Position numbers and translations under genes: made by a program
NCBI RefSeq assembly: GCF_030056735.1
Contig: NZ_JASHKN010000007.1
Location: 124,001 to 188,000 of the forward strand
Direction of reading: 5' to 3'
DNA from: Rhodococcus sp. IEGM 1409
Lineage (GTDB): Bacteria; Actinomycetota; Actinomycetes; Mycobacteriales; Mycobacteriaceae
Length of the DNA stretch: 64,000 nt
Part shown: piece after piece, positions 1-8,481 of the stretch
Layout of the letters: each line of letters begins with the position of its first letter
Position numbering within the stretch: the stretch's first letter is position 1
The notes under the pieces: generated by a model
What the model was told of the DNA's origin: nothing
Database searches by the model: none
The model's input: the letters and a program-made list of their open reading frames with translations, nothing else

Positions 1-234
1 AAGATCGTCGAATCCGGCACGCTCCCAGCGCGCGACGAACTGTTCGTGACACTCGAAACATCCGAAGACGATTCCGATCTAGGCGATCTAGGCGCCGAAG
101 CCGCACAGATCGCGATGATCGAGCAAGCAAACGGTGACGGACTGAAGCTAGTTCACGGCAGCATCCGTCAGGTTGGGGTTCTCGCTGACGACGGCACACC
201 AGAAGCCATTGAACTCGTCATCGCCATCCAATAG
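1..234 (+). CDS. C-terminal end of an unrecognised protein (partial)
   Basis: An open frame runs from the first base of the window to a TAG stop at 232-234, giving the last 77 residues of a protein whose start lies outside. The peptide is acidic in its middle (residues ETSEDDSD and GDLGAE) and ends in IELVIAIQ. I do not recognise a family. It is transcribed rightward, towards the first parS site, so it is not the rsmG gene that usually follows jag in actinobacteria. No signal peptide or membrane segment is visible in this piece. A GTG at position 46 could be an internal start, but the open frame upstream of it argues for a longer gene. Confidence 0.5.
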   Translation, partial: KIVESGTLPARDELFVTLETSEDDSDLGDLGAEAAQIAMIEQANGDGLKLVHGSIRQVGVLADDGTPEAIELVIAIQ

Positions 235-292
235 GCGTCCATCGCCAACCTGGGCTGGAGATCGAGAATTCGGGGAAACAACCCATCGATGG

Positions 293-308
293 GGTTTCAC
301 GTGAAACG
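293..308. promoter_or_regulatory. parS: parS site 1 (ParB-binding palindrome)
   Basis: GTTTCACGTGAAAC at 294-307 is the perfect core of the bacterial parS consensus TGTTTCACGTGAAACA; both outermost bases differ (G at each end). ParB binds such sites close to oriC to load SMC and segregate the origin. The site lies in the spacer after the partial gene, about 5.5 kb from the dnaA-dnaN spacer. Confidence 0.93.
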
Positions 309-343
309 AAGGGCTGACATTCGGTCTGGGGGAGGGGAGGGGC

Positions 344-688
344 TCACATGTAGTACGGCATGTTGTCGATCGAATACCCGAACGCGCACAGTGCGCCCCC
401 GACAGCCAAGAAGGCAACCGTGAAGCTGAGCATGAACGCTCTCCCGGATCGCCATGCCAGAGCAAGCGGAATGAATACGACGGCGACTACTCCCAGCGGC
501 AACAACCAGCAGAGCCAATACTTCAGACCGCCCGGCGGGAAAGACTGGACTTCCATTTTCTGCTGCAGTTCGAAGACCAGGGGCCAATAGCTCAGGCCGC
601 ACACGAGCATCCCGATCAAAGCACCCAAGACCATCAATCCGAGAGGGAATCCGGAACGCTCGGGGGACATGTCGACAACGATAGGCAC
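344..688 (-). CDS. Small membrane protein of unknown function
   Basis: This 114-residue protein has about three hydrophobic segments: near residues 15-37 (after the SGFPLGL stretch), 58-78 (WLLPLGVVAVVFIPLAL) and 84-105 (MLSFTVAFLAVGGALCAFG). It should therefore be an integral membrane protein. The GTG start at 686-688 is preceded by GAAGG; an ATG at 668-670 is the alternative. I do not recognise a family. It lies on its own between two parS sites and beyond the terminator of the jag operon, where rsmG-parA-parB normally sits. The composition (YWPLVF, KYWLCW, NMPYYM) looks like a real protein rather than an antisense shadow. Confidence 0.6.
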   Translation of the reverse strand: MPIVVDMSPERSGFPLGLMVLGALIGMLVCGLSYWPLVFELQQKMEVQSFPPGGLKYWLCWLLPLGVVAVVFIPLALAWRSGRAFMLSFTVAFLAVGGALCAFGYSIDNMPYYM

Positions 689-714
689 CGAACCTTCACC
701 GTGCCCCCAGATTC

Positions 715-730
715 GGTTTCACGTGAAACA
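715..730. promoter_or_regulatory. parS: parS site 2 (ParB-binding palindrome)
   Basis: GTTTCACGTGAAAC at 716-729 with a 3' A matches the parS consensus in 15 of 16 bases. It lies just upstream of the small membrane-protein gene, 422 bp from site 1. Two parS sites this close indicate an active ParABS centromere next to oriC. Confidence 0.94.
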
Positions 731-742
731 CCTCGTGGACAC

Positions 743-773
743 AAAAGCGGGCCCCGGGAAATCCGGGGCCCGC
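743..773 (-). terminator. Terminator of the rpmH-jag operon
   Basis: An 11-bp perfect stem (GCGGGCCCCGG at 747-757 and its complement at 763-773) with loop GAAAT is followed on the minus strand by TTTTGT (complement of 741-746). It lies 19 bp beyond the jag stop codon, so leftward transcription of the operon should end here. Confidence 0.88.
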
Positions 774-791
774 ATTCGTTCAAGGGGAGTG

Positions 792-1355
792 TCAGTCCTT
801 GAGGACAACCACTCGGCGAGAGGGCTCAGCGCCTTCGCTCTCGCTGGAAACACCGGCGACCTTGGCGACGGCGTCGTGCACGATCTTTCGTTCGAACGGC
901 GTCATCGGAGCAAGCTCCTCGCGTTCGCCGGTCTCGAGAACACGCTGTGCGGCTTCCGCACCGAGAGCACTGAGTGCCTCGCGACGGCCTGCACGCCAGC
1001 CGGCGACGTCGAGCATCAAGCGGCTGCGTTCTCCGGTCGACTGCTGAACTGCCAGACGAGTCAGCTCCTGGAGAGCATCCAGAACCTCGCCCTTACGTCC
1101 CACGAGCTTGGTCAGGTCGTCGCCGCCGTCGATGCTGACGATCGCCCGATCGCCCTCGACGTCGAGGTCGATGTCACCGTCGAAATCGAGAACGTCGAGC
1201 AACTGCTCGAGGTAGTCGCCGGCGATCTCGCCCTCTTCGATCAGGTCGTCATCGGAATCGTCGATGTCTACATCCACATCGGTAACCGGCGCAGTGGTCT
1301 CGGTGCTCACGTCTGCGTTCTCTCCATCCACAACGATGTCAGCTTCACTGGACAT
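792..1355 (-). CDS. jag: Jag/KhpB-like RNA-binding protein (KH and R3H domains)
   Basis: This 187-residue protein starts with an acidic N-terminal region of about 50 residues (DVDVDIDDSDDDLIEEGE). A Jag-type KH domain follows, containing the GRKGEVLDALQ loop around residues 86-97, and then an R3H domain whose R-x3-H signature is RKIVH near residue 158. Family members bind RNA and in Gram-positive bacteria are tied to cell elongation and division. It is the last gene of the leftward rpmH-rnpA-yidD-yidC-jag operon, 20 bp after yidC and just before a strong terminator. rsmG, its usual downstream neighbour, is missing here. Confidence 0.9.
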   Translation of the reverse strand: MSSEADIVVDGENADVSTETTAPVTDVDVDIDDSDDDLIEEGEIAGDYLEQLLDVLDFDGDIDLDVEGDRAIVSIDGGDDLTKLVGRKGEVLDALQELTRLAVQQSTGERSRLMLDVAGWRAGRREALSALGAEAAQRVLETGEREELAPMTPFERKIVHDAVAKVAGVSSESEGAEPSRRVVVLKD

Positions 1356-1375
1356 TGGTCGTTCTCTTTCCTGGA

Positions 1376-2482
1376 TCAGCGCCGTTTATTGCGCTTGGGG
1401 GAGTTGCCGCGGTTGCTCTGTGGCCGGTTCTGTTTGGGTTTCGACGTGGAACCACCACCGGAACCCGAAGGCTTCGGCTGTGGCTTCTCGAGCGAAACTT
1501 CCGGGGCATCGCCGTCGTCGTCGGCTGAATCCGCGGTCTTCAGCGCAGCCGGGGATCCCTTCTTCTTATTGGGATCCGGACGGGCACCGGGCTTGGGCGC
1601 ATTGTCGTTACGGCGAGTGATCGCTTCCTGCTTCTTGGCTTCTTCTTCCGCATCAATCTTGCGGAAGACGAGGTGCTGCTGACCGTAGGTCCAGATGTTG
1701 TTGGCCACCCAGTACAGGAGGATCGCGATCGGGAGGAACGGTCCACCGACGAGGACGCCGAGCGGGAAGACGTACAGCGCGAGCTTGTTCATGATCGCGG
1801 ACTGCGGGTTCGCGGCAGCTGCTTCGCTCTGGCGGGCGACGGAAGCGCGGGAGTTGAAGTGGGTCGCGATGCTGGCGATGATCATCAGCGGAGCGGCCAC
1901 GAGAATGATGTTCAGGCGTGACGGAAGCTCGGGCACGTTCTCGGTGACGTAAGCCTGAAGCTGCGCAACCGGCGTCGTGATCGCGGCCGAGATGGGCGCG
2001 CCGAACAGACGAGCATCCAGGAACGACTGGACGTCAGTGGCCGAGAAGACGTAGTTCGGGGTGTTGAGGTTGTCCTCGGCGCTCATGCTCAGCTGGCCCA
2101 TGCCGGTGCCGGTGCGGTTGAACGAGCGCAGGACGTGGAACAGACCGATGAATACCGGGGCCTGAGCCAAGACCGGAAGGCAGCCCATGATCGGGTTGAA
2201 TCCGTGCTCCTTCTGGAGCTTCTGCATCTCGGTGGCCTGGCGCTGACGGTCGCCCGAATACTTCTTCTGCAATGCCTTGATCTGCGGCTGCAGTTCCTGC
2301 ATCTGGCGGGTCGTACGGACCTGCTTCACGAACGGCTTGTACAGAACCGCACGCAAGGTGAACACCAGGAAGACCACGGAGAGCGCCCAGGCTATTCCGT
2401 TGTCCGGGCCGAGAATGAACCCGAAGACCTTGTGCCAGACCCACAGAATCGCGGATACCGGATAGTAGATGAAATTGAGCAC
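1376..2482 (-). CDS. yidC: YidC/Oxa1-family membrane protein insertase
   Basis: YidC inserts and folds inner-membrane proteins with or without SecYEG. The 368-residue product starts at GTG 2480-2482, with AGGAG 11 nt upstream, giving an N-terminus [14 protein letters not shown] typical of actinobacterial YidC, which lacks the large periplasmic P1 domain. Membrane segments lie near residues 8-25, 35-55, 105-125, 190-215 and 250-275. The last 85 residues are charged and basic (ending KRNKRR), as expected for ribosome contact. The frame is open for 45 more codons upstream, but these overlap the coding part of yidD and have no better start. It is separated from yidD by 4 bp. Confidence 0.95.
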   Translation of the reverse strand: MLNFIYYPVSAILWVWHKVFGFILGPDNGIAWALSVVFLVFTLRAVLYKPFVKQVRTTRQMQELQPQIKALQKKYSGDRQRQATEMQKLQKEHGFNPIMGCLPVLAQAPVFIGLFHVLRSFNRTGTGMGQLSMSAEDNLNTPNYVFSATDVQSFLDARLFGAPISAAITTPVAQLQAYVTENVPELPSRLNIILVAAPLMIIASIATHFNSRASVARQSEAAAANPQSAIMNKLALYVFPLGVLVGGPFLPIAILLYWVANNIWTYGQQHLVFRKIDAEEEAKKQEAITRRNDNAPKPGARPDPNKKKGSPAALKTADSADDDGDAPEVSLEKPQPKPSGSGGGSTSKPKQNRPQSNRGNSPKRNKRR

Positions 2483-2486
2483 GGCT

Positions 2487-2867
2487 CTAAGTACTCCTCT
2501 GTTCGTCCGTCGGACTGTGACACGCTGCGCGTGCTTCCGGACAGCTATGGCGGCTACCCGCATCACGGTCACGACGGGCAGGGACAGGGTCCCACCCTCC
2601 AGAATGCCAGGGGGCACACTTCGCCAACCGCACCACAGTCAAGAAAAGGCCTTTGATCGCCCCGTGAGTGCGCAGCGCTTCGACCGCGTATTCACTGCAG
2701 GTGGGGGTGAACCGGCAGGTCGGCATCCTCAAGGGCGACACATATGTCCGGTACAACTCGATACAGAAGATGAGAACAGTGGCGGGAGCGCGACGCACAG
2801 CCTTCAACACCGTGATGACACGGGAGGCTCTGGGAGTCTCGATCTGCTCAGAGAGCGGAGTACTCAT
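2487..2867 (-). CDS. yidD: YidD membrane-protein insertion efficiency factor
   Basis: YidD is a small membrane-associated helper of the YidC/Sec insertion pathway. The 126-residue product carries the family block with its cysteine motif [13 protein letters not shown] at about residues 49-61, then [16 protein letters not shown] and [10 protein letters not shown] near residues 69-95. The roughly 30 residues after the conserved block are variable, as in other family members. The start ATG overlaps the rnpA stop by 4 bp (2864-2867), implying translational coupling, and yidC begins 4 bp after its stop. Confidence 0.95.
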   Translation of the reverse strand: MSTPLSEQIETPRASRVITVLKAVRRAPATVLIFCIELYRTYVSPLRMPTCRFTPTCSEYAVEALRTHGAIKGLFLTVVRLAKCAPWHSGGWDPVPARRDRDAGSRHSCPEARAACHSPTDEQRST

Positions 2868-3244
2868 GGCTCTTCACTTACCGACACCAATAGGTTCATT
2901 TTGGTCAGGCCCCCACGCAACTGCTTGGCCAGTTCGGCTGAACTGGCGGTAGCTGCGCCCGGAAGTGCGCGGATAACCACGTCTGTCTCCGGCGAAACCT
3001 GTCCGACGAAATCTGCACAGATATGACGAAGCCGGCGTGCGACTCGATGTCGAATCACCGCCGGCCCGACAGCCTTGCTCACGATCAGCCCGAATCGGGG
3101 ACCGTGATTTGTTACTACCAGCGCCTCTACTTGCTCGCGATCGAACGCGTGCACGACAAGGTCGCGTCTTCCCATACGACGTCCGCGTCGCACCGCCACG
3201 GAAAAGTCCGAGTGACGGCGCAACCGGTACGGCTCAGGCAACAC
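2864..3244 (-). CDS. rnpA: Ribonuclease P protein component
   Basis: RnpA is the protein subunit of RNase P, which matures the 5' ends of tRNAs. The 126-residue basic protein has the family layout: N-terminal [22 protein letters not shown], the central [25 protein letters not shown] region carrying the conserved basic helix (the RNR-like motif reads RHRVARRLR), and a C-terminal domain ending VSVSEEP. It follows rpmH by 26 bp and overlaps yidD by 4 bp. The rpmH-rnpA pair next to dnaA is nearly universal in bacteria. Confidence 0.96.
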   Translation of the reverse strand: MLPEPYRLRRHSDFSVAVRRGRRMGRRDLVVHAFDREQVEALVVTNHGPRFGLIVSKAVGPAVIRHRVARRLRHICADFVGQVSPETDVVIRALPGAATASSAELAKQLRGGLTKMNLLVSVSEEP

Positions 3245-3270
3245 CCCGAGCTCCTGAACTCGAAATCAGA

Positions 3271-3414
3271 TCAGGCGGTGAGGGAATCGCGGCCCTTACG
3301 GCGACGAGCCGAAACGATTGCACGACCCGCACGGGTACGCATACGAAGACGGAAGCCGTGAACACGCGCGCGGCGGCGATTATTCGGCTGGAACGTCCGC
3401 TTGCCCTTGGCCAC
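3271..3414 (-). CDS. rpmH: 50S ribosomal protein L34
   Basis: The 47-residue, very basic product ([19 protein letters not shown], then [27 protein letters not shown]) is L34, a structural protein of the large ribosomal subunit. I place the start at GTG 3412-3414 because GAGGAG lies just upstream and because L34 begins at this point in relatives; the frame is open for 14 further codons. It is the first gene of the leftward operon and is divergent from dnaA across a 781-bp spacer. Confidence 0.97.
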   Translation of the reverse strand: MAKGKRTFQPNNRRRARVHGFRLRMRTRAGRAIVSARRRKGRDSLTA

Positions 3415-4195
3415 GGTCAACACTCCTCGAAGTTCATTGACGCCTCCCGGCGTCATTCAGTGATCGACGCCTTACAGCGCCTCTGGATCCAACAGGTACA
3501 GAACAATCAACTTCACTCGTTGTGGCTTGGAAGACCGATCCGACCTGACATATGTAGCCAGCACGAAGCGATCACCACCAGCGGGTGACCGTTCGAGGTT
3601 ACTTACCACCGTTGCCAAGGTCAAACCAGCCCGATTCGAAGCCCTTCCGCGGCAACTGCGACGACACGCCGACAGTTGCATTATTCCGCAGATTCCGATT
3701 CCGGTGTGCATATGGCCGTGACCTCGAGCGAGGCGACAAGTGTGACCTTGGCAACAGTCCCGCTACGGACTACAGGTGAACCGAAGGCAAGCCGGACAGT
3801 TCCACCTGCGCGTGCTCTCGACAAGGCCTCATCAGCACATACGGGCATGAGCGCCGGACATGACCCCGAATCCCGAGTTTCCACATTCATCCACAGGGCT
3901 GTGAGTGTTGACGCATCCCCGACACCAAGTGGCGAACGCCTCGAGTTCCGACAAAATTGCAGGTAGATCAATTTCTCGGTCACTTCAGCGAATTTGGTTG
4001 ACGAAAAAACCGACTCGGTGCAGGTTTGTCCACATCTGTGGATAATTGTGTGGAAACACAGCCCAGGTGGCATATTCGTAGCCTGTTACGGGGTTCTCAC
4101 CCCCGGGTGGTAATCCACCGAATCATTCGACGCCGCAGCCATACGCTCGGCAGCTGCAGCACACCCACTGTCGGCGAAACAAGGGAAGGAACCAC
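3415..4195. promoter_or_regulatory. rpmH-dnaA divergent regulatory region with DnaA boxes
   Basis: This 781-bp spacer holds no convincing gene. It must contain the divergent promoters for rpmH (leftward) and dnaA (rightward). Sequence matches to DnaA boxes are TTGTCCACA at 4026-4034 (the mycobacterial consensus), TGTGGATAA at 4037-4045 (the complement of TTATCCACA) and a one-mismatch TCATCCACA at 3887-3895. The two perfect boxes, 2 bp apart and about 150 bp upstream of the dnaA start, are placed for autoregulation of dnaA. I could not assign -35/-10 elements with confidence. Confidence 0.75.
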
Positions 4196-5758
4196 GTGAA
4201 CGACGATCCCAACGCGCTCGCACGGGTCTGGGTCGACGTGGTTGCAGAACTCACGAGTGATGACCCTGGAAGTAATCTTCCGGCTTTGAGCAGCAAGCAG
4301 AAGGCGTTTGTCCGTCTGGTGAGGCCTCTCACACTTGCTCAGGGTTTTGCACTCCTCTCGGTTCCATCGCCATTTGCTCAAGAAACGATCGAGCGCGATC
4401 TACGCGAGCCGATCCTGCAGGCACTCGGACGCCATCTCGGCGGCCAGGTCGAAGGACTCGGTGTCCGCATCGCACTCGAAGACGATGCCGACGCACCCGC
4501 CGAACCAGTCGAGGAGCGCACGGGCAGCCGTCAGTTCGAGTCGGTCAACAGCTCGGGCGCATACCGTCGTCGCAGATTCACCGAAGGCGACGGCGAACCC
4601 TCGGACTCCGAGACCGCCGAGACCGAAGAAGTCGACGACGATCGGGAAGCACTCGCGAGCGTTCACGAATCGTGGCCGTCGTACTTCACGAAGCCGCCCG
4701 CTACTCCTTCTGCTTCGGGGTCCGGCGCCAACAGCCTCAACGCGAAGTACACCTTCGACACTTTTGTGATCGGTTCGTCCAACCGATTCGCCCATGCCGC
4801 TGCCGTCGCGATCGCGGAGGCGCCGGCACGTGCCTACAACCCCTTGTTCATCTGGGGAGCTTCGGGACTGGGAAAGACGCACCTTCTTCACGCCGCCGGC
4901 CACTACGCACAGCGACTGTTCCCCGGCATGAGGGTCAAGTACGTCTCGACCGAAGAATTCACCAACGACTTCATCAACAGTCTTCGTGACGACCGCAAGG
5001 TCGCGTTCAAGCGTCGCTACCGGGAAACGGATGTCCTGCTGGTCGACGACATCCAGTTCATCGAGGGCAAGGAAGGTATCCAGGAGGAGTTCTTCCATAC
5101 CTTCAACACCTTGCACAACGCGAACAAGCAGATCGTCGTTTCCTCGGACCGTCCGCCCAAGCAGTTGGCAACCCTCGAGGAGCGTCTGCGGACGCGCTTC
5201 GAATGGGGCCTGATCACCGATGTTCAGCCGCCTGAGCTCGAGACGCGTATCGCGATTCTGAGCAAGAAGGCGAGGATGGATCGCCTCGAGGTCCCGCACG
5301 ACGTCCTCGAGCTGATCGCCAGCCGTATCGAGCGCAACATTCGTGAACTCGAGGGCGCGTTGATCCGCGTCACCGCTTTTGCCTCGCTCAACCGTCAGCC
5401 GTTGGATCTGACGTTGGCCGAGGTGGTCCTGCGAGATCTGATGCCCGATTCGTCGAGCCTCGAGATCAACGCGGCGACGATCATGGCGGTGACGGCCGAA
5501 TACTTCAACATGTCGATCGACGACCTGTGTGGGCCGGGTAAGGCCCGGCCGCTCGCTCAGGCCCGCCAGATCTCGATGTATCTGTGCCGTGAGCTCACTG
5601 ATTTGTCATTGCCGAAGATCGGTCAGACGTTCGGCCGTGACCACACGACGGTCATGTACGCCGACAAGAAGATCCGTAAGGAAATGACGGAACGCCGCAA
5701 GGTGTACGACCAGGTTCAGGAGTTGACCGCAAGGATCAAGCAGCGCTCCAAGCGCTGA
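4196..5758 (+). CDS. dnaA: Chromosomal replication initiator protein DnaA
   Basis: DnaA is the AAA+ ATPase that binds DnaA boxes at oriC and melts DNA to start replication. The 520-residue product has domain I at residues 1-90, an acidic variable linker (about 95-180), and the AAA+ core with Walker A GASGLGKT (221-228), Walker [10 protein letters not shown] (280-288) and sensor regions to about residue 400. The C-terminal DNA-binding domain IV carries the helix-turn-helix signature [18 protein letters not shown] near residue 485. The GTG start at 4196 follows AAGGGAAGGA. Two consensus DnaA boxes upstream suggest autoregulation. Confidence 0.98.
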
Positions 5759-6343
5759 CCTGCGCTTATTTCGATCGATGCCGCTCGAGGGAAACCTCTG
5801 CCTCGAGCGGCATCGGTGTATTCGAAGGGTTCCACGTGCAGTCCCCTCGAGGGAGGTTGTCCACCTCGAGGGACGACACGCCGGAGTCGGACACGCCGGT
5901 GAGAACAAACTCTTCGTTTCTTGCGAAAAGTATTCACACCTGTGGATAACTGTGTTGATAACTCCTGAAGTCTGTGGAGTTCTCGAGGAGGAATCCGAAA
6001 ACTTTCAGAGAGTGCACAGAGGGGGTCGATTGGTCCTCGAGTCTGTCCTCGAGAAGTGCACAGGCCCTCGAGGGGACCTACCAGCGTCGACAACCCTTGC
6101 TCCACAGATTGCACAGGACTTATTACTACTACTGAGAATTTCCTAGGAAAAGCTCTTTGAAAATAGTTCTGGGGACAACTCCTGTTGAGAACCTCGCCTC
6201 AGGCTGCGCTCGTCCCGGCTTCGGCTTTCCACTTGCGCCCTCGAGGGCATACGGTGGGCATCGCTTGGTCTGTGTCAGACTTCAAGTGAGCTGATGCAGA
6301 TCCGCAGCAGACGAACATGCCTACCGAGAGGAATAACCCGGCG
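5759..6343. other. oriC: Chromosomal replication origin oriC (dnaA-dnaN spacer)
   Basis: This 585-bp spacer has the position of oriC in Mycobacterium and relatives. DnaA-box matches are TTGTCCACC at 5857-5865 (one mismatch), TGTGGATAA at 5941-5949 (perfect, reverse), TGTTGATAA at 5953-5961 (one mismatch) and TGTGGAGTT at 5973-5981 (weak). The stretch about 6118-6175 is markedly AT-rich for this genome and is the best candidate for the unwinding element. Nine CTCGAG palindromes start at 5784, 5802, 5846, 5865, 5982, 6036, 6048, 6067 and 6240, most inside a longer CCTCGAGG. No gene was seen. Confidence 0.88.
5777..5814. terminator. Perfect 14-bp inverted repeat after dnaA
   Basis: GATGCCGCTCGAGG at 5777-5790 is repeated in inverse at 5801-5814 around a 10-nt loop, 18 bp after the dnaA stop. 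It could terminate dnaA transcription, though there is no T-run. Both arms contain the CTCGAG unit found across oriC, so it may instead belong to that array. Confidence 0.6.
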
Positions 6344-7528
6344 ATGGAGCTTGGAAGCCTGAAGTTTCGCGTTTCCCGGGAAGAGTTCGCTGATTCAGTA
6401 GCGTGGGTTGCTCGTAGCCTGCCCTCGAGGCCGCCCGTGCCTGTTCTCGGCGGAGTTCTTCTCGACGCAACCGAAGCCGGCCTCACCGTTTCCGGGTTCG
6501 ACTACGAGGTATCCGCGCAGGTCCGCGTCTCGGCAGATGTCACGACTGCAGGTCAGGCACTCGTCTCCGGACGCCTCCTTGCCGATATCACCAAGTCGCT
6601 TCCCAACAAGCCTGTCGATGTGACCCTCGAGGGCACTCGCGTGCTCATCTCCTGCGGAAGCGCCAAGTTCTCCCTGCCCACGATGCCGGTCGAGGACTAC
6701 CCCCAGCTTCCGACACTTCCGCAGCAGTCCGGGTCCATTCCCGTCGACCTGTTCTCCGAAGCCATCAGCCAGGTAGCCGTTGCAGCAGGCAAGGACGACA
6801 CCCTTCCGATGCTCACGGGTATCCGTGTCGAGATCGAACAGAATTCGATCGTCCTCGCCGCGACCGACCGCTTCCGTCTCGCCGTGCGTGAACTTGAGTG
6901 GACTCCGGCCAATCCCGACGTCCAGGCTGCTGTTCTCATCCCGGCCAAGACTCTGTCTGAGTCCGCGAAAACGCTTGCCGGCAACGCAAATTCGCCGGTC
7001 GAGTTGGCTCTCGGTTCCGGTACGACCATCGGAAACGACGGACTCCTCGGCATCGTCAACGACGGACGCCGCACCACGACGCGTCTCCTCGACGCCGAGT
7101 TCCCGAAGTTCCGCCAGCTGCTGCCCGCTCAGCACACCGCGATGGCAACGGTCGAGGTCACGCCTCTCATCGAGGCCATCAAGCGTGTAGCACTCGTCGC
7201 CGAGCGTGGCGCACAGGTTCGCATGCAGTTCTCCGCTGACGGCCTGCTCCTGTCCGCTGGTGGTGACGACGCCGGCCGCGCAGAAGAGACGCTCAACGCG
7301 TCGTTCCAGGGCGAAGCACTCACCATTGCGTTCAACCCCGGTTACCTGATCGACGGGTTGAACTCGCTTCACAGCGAAAACGTTCTGTTCGGCTTCACCA
7401 CTCCCAGCCGTCCTGCTGTTCTTCGCCCCGCGGCCGAGGAAGAGCCCACGGCAGACGAGTCCGGTAACTTCGCTGCGCCCTCGAGCGAATACACGTACCT
7501 GCTGATGCCGGTTCGCCTTCCGGGCTGA
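6344..7528 (+). CDS. dnaN: DNA polymerase III beta sliding clamp
   Basis: DnaN forms the ring that tethers the replicative polymerase to DNA. The 394-residue product aligns by eye with mycobacterial Dna[37 protein letters not shown] near the N-terminus, then [44 protein letters not shown] and the C-terminal [13 protein letters not shown] choose the ATG at 6344, which follows GAGAGGAA, over the in-frame ATG at 6317, which has no ribosome binding site. It lies immediately right of oriC and transcribes away from it. Confidence 0.97.
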   Translation: MELGSLKFRVSREEFADSVAWVARSLPSRPPVPVLGGVLLDATEAGLTVSGFDYEVSAQVRVSADVTTAGQALVSGRLLADITKSLPNKPVDVTLEGTRVLISCGSAKFSLPTMPVEDYPQLPTLPQQSGSIPVDLFSEAISQVAVAAGKDDTLPMLTGIRVEIEQNSIVLAATDRFRLAVRELEWTPANPDVQAAVLIPAKTLSESAKTLAGNANSPVELALGSGTTIGNDGLLGIVNDGRRTTTRLLDAEFPKFRQLLPAQHTAMATVEVTPLIEAIKRVALVAERGAQVRMQFSADGLLLSAGGDDAGRAEETLNASFQGEALTIAFNPGYLIDGLNSLHSENVLFGFTTPSRPAVLRPAAEEEPTADESGNFAAPSSEYTYLLMPVRLPG

Positions 7529-7572
7529 GCGGTACCCCGCACTTCAGTTCGCGCCTGACCAGGGAGAACAGT

Positions 7573-8481
7573 ATGAAGATCGGACTCGTAGGTCTCGGCA
7601 AGATGGGTTTCAACATGCGTGAGCGCTTGCGCGCGCATGGTCTCGAGGTAATCGGATACGACCCTCGACCAGAAGTCACCGATGTCGGGTCACTTGCCGA
7701 ACTCGCTGCTTCCCTCGAGGGACCGCGAGTCGTCTGGGTGATGGTTCCGGCTGGTGAAATCACCCAGAGCACCATTGCCGAACTGGCGGATGCCCTCGAG
7801 GGCGGCGATCTGGTCATCGACGGTGGAAACTCTCGCTACACCGATGACGCTGTCCATGCCGAGATGTTGGGCGCCCGTGGGATCGGTTTCCTCGATTGCG
7901 GTGTCTCAGGTGGCATCTGGGGCCGTGAGAACGGCTACGGGCTGATGGTGGGCGGATCCGAGCCCGACGTGGCGAAGGCAATGCCGATCTTCGACGCTCT
8001 GCGCCCCGACGGCGACGCTGCAGACGGTTTCGTCCACGCCGGCCCGGTCGGTGCTGGTCACTACGCGAAGATGGTGCACAACGGCATCGAATACGGCCTG
8101 ATGCAGGCATATGCCGAGGGCTACGAGCTCCTCGAGGCGGAAAGCCTGATCGCGGACGTTCCCGGTGTGCTCCGAGCGTGGTCGAAGGGAACCGTCGTAC
8201 GTTCGTGGTTGCTCGATCTGCTTGTCGACGCCCTCGAGGAGGATCCGGAGCTTGCGCAGATCACGGGCTATACCGAGGATTCCGGTGAGGGCCGCTGGAC
8301 GGTCGAGGAAGCTATCAAGCACGCTGTCCCCGCTCCCGTCATCTCCGCTGCCCTGTTCGCGAGATTTGCTTCACGACAGGATGATTCACCGGCCATGAAG
8401 GCGGTGTCGGCCTTGCGTAATCAGTTCGGTGGTCACGCGGTCAAAAGCGCTTCGCCCAAGAATTCGGCTTCTGGAAGCTAA
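7573..8481 (+). CDS. gnd: 6-phosphogluconate dehydrogenase, decarboxylating (short type)
   Basis: The enzyme converts 6-phosphogluconate to ribulose 5-phosphate, CO2 and NAD(P)H in the pentose phosphate pathway. The 302-residue product starts with the Rossmann motif GLVGLGKMGFNM, has DGGNSRYTDDA and the substrate-binding LDCGVSGGIWGRENGYGLMVGG around residues 113-134, and the catalytic KMVHNGIEYGLMQAYAEGYELL around 165-186. About 300 residues marks the short, often NAD-linked (GntZ/YqeC-like) class. It lies between dnaN and recF, as in other actinobacteria, 44 bp after dnaN with its own GGGAGA site. recF begins at the next base after its stop. Confidence 0.94.
   Translation: MKIGLVGLGKMGFNMRERLRAHGLEVIGYDPRPEVTDVGSLAELAASLEGPRVVWVMVPAGEITQSTIAELADALEGGDLVIDGGNSRYTDDAVHAEMLGARGIGFLDCGVSGGIWGRENGYGLMVGGSEPDVAKAMPIFDALRPDGDAADGFVHAGPVGAGHYAKMVHNGIEYGLMQAYAEGYELLEAESLIADVPGVLRAWSKGTVVRSWLLDLLVDALEEDPELAQITGYTEDSGEGRWTVEEAIKHAVPAPVISAALFARFASRQDDSPAMKAVSALRNQFGGHAVKSASPKNSASGS

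Noticed and set aside
3457-4195. Short open frames in the rpmH-dnaA spacer (for example 3681-4073, minus)
   Set aside because: None has a ribosome binding site or family pattern, and the stretch contains DnaA boxes and promoter functions.
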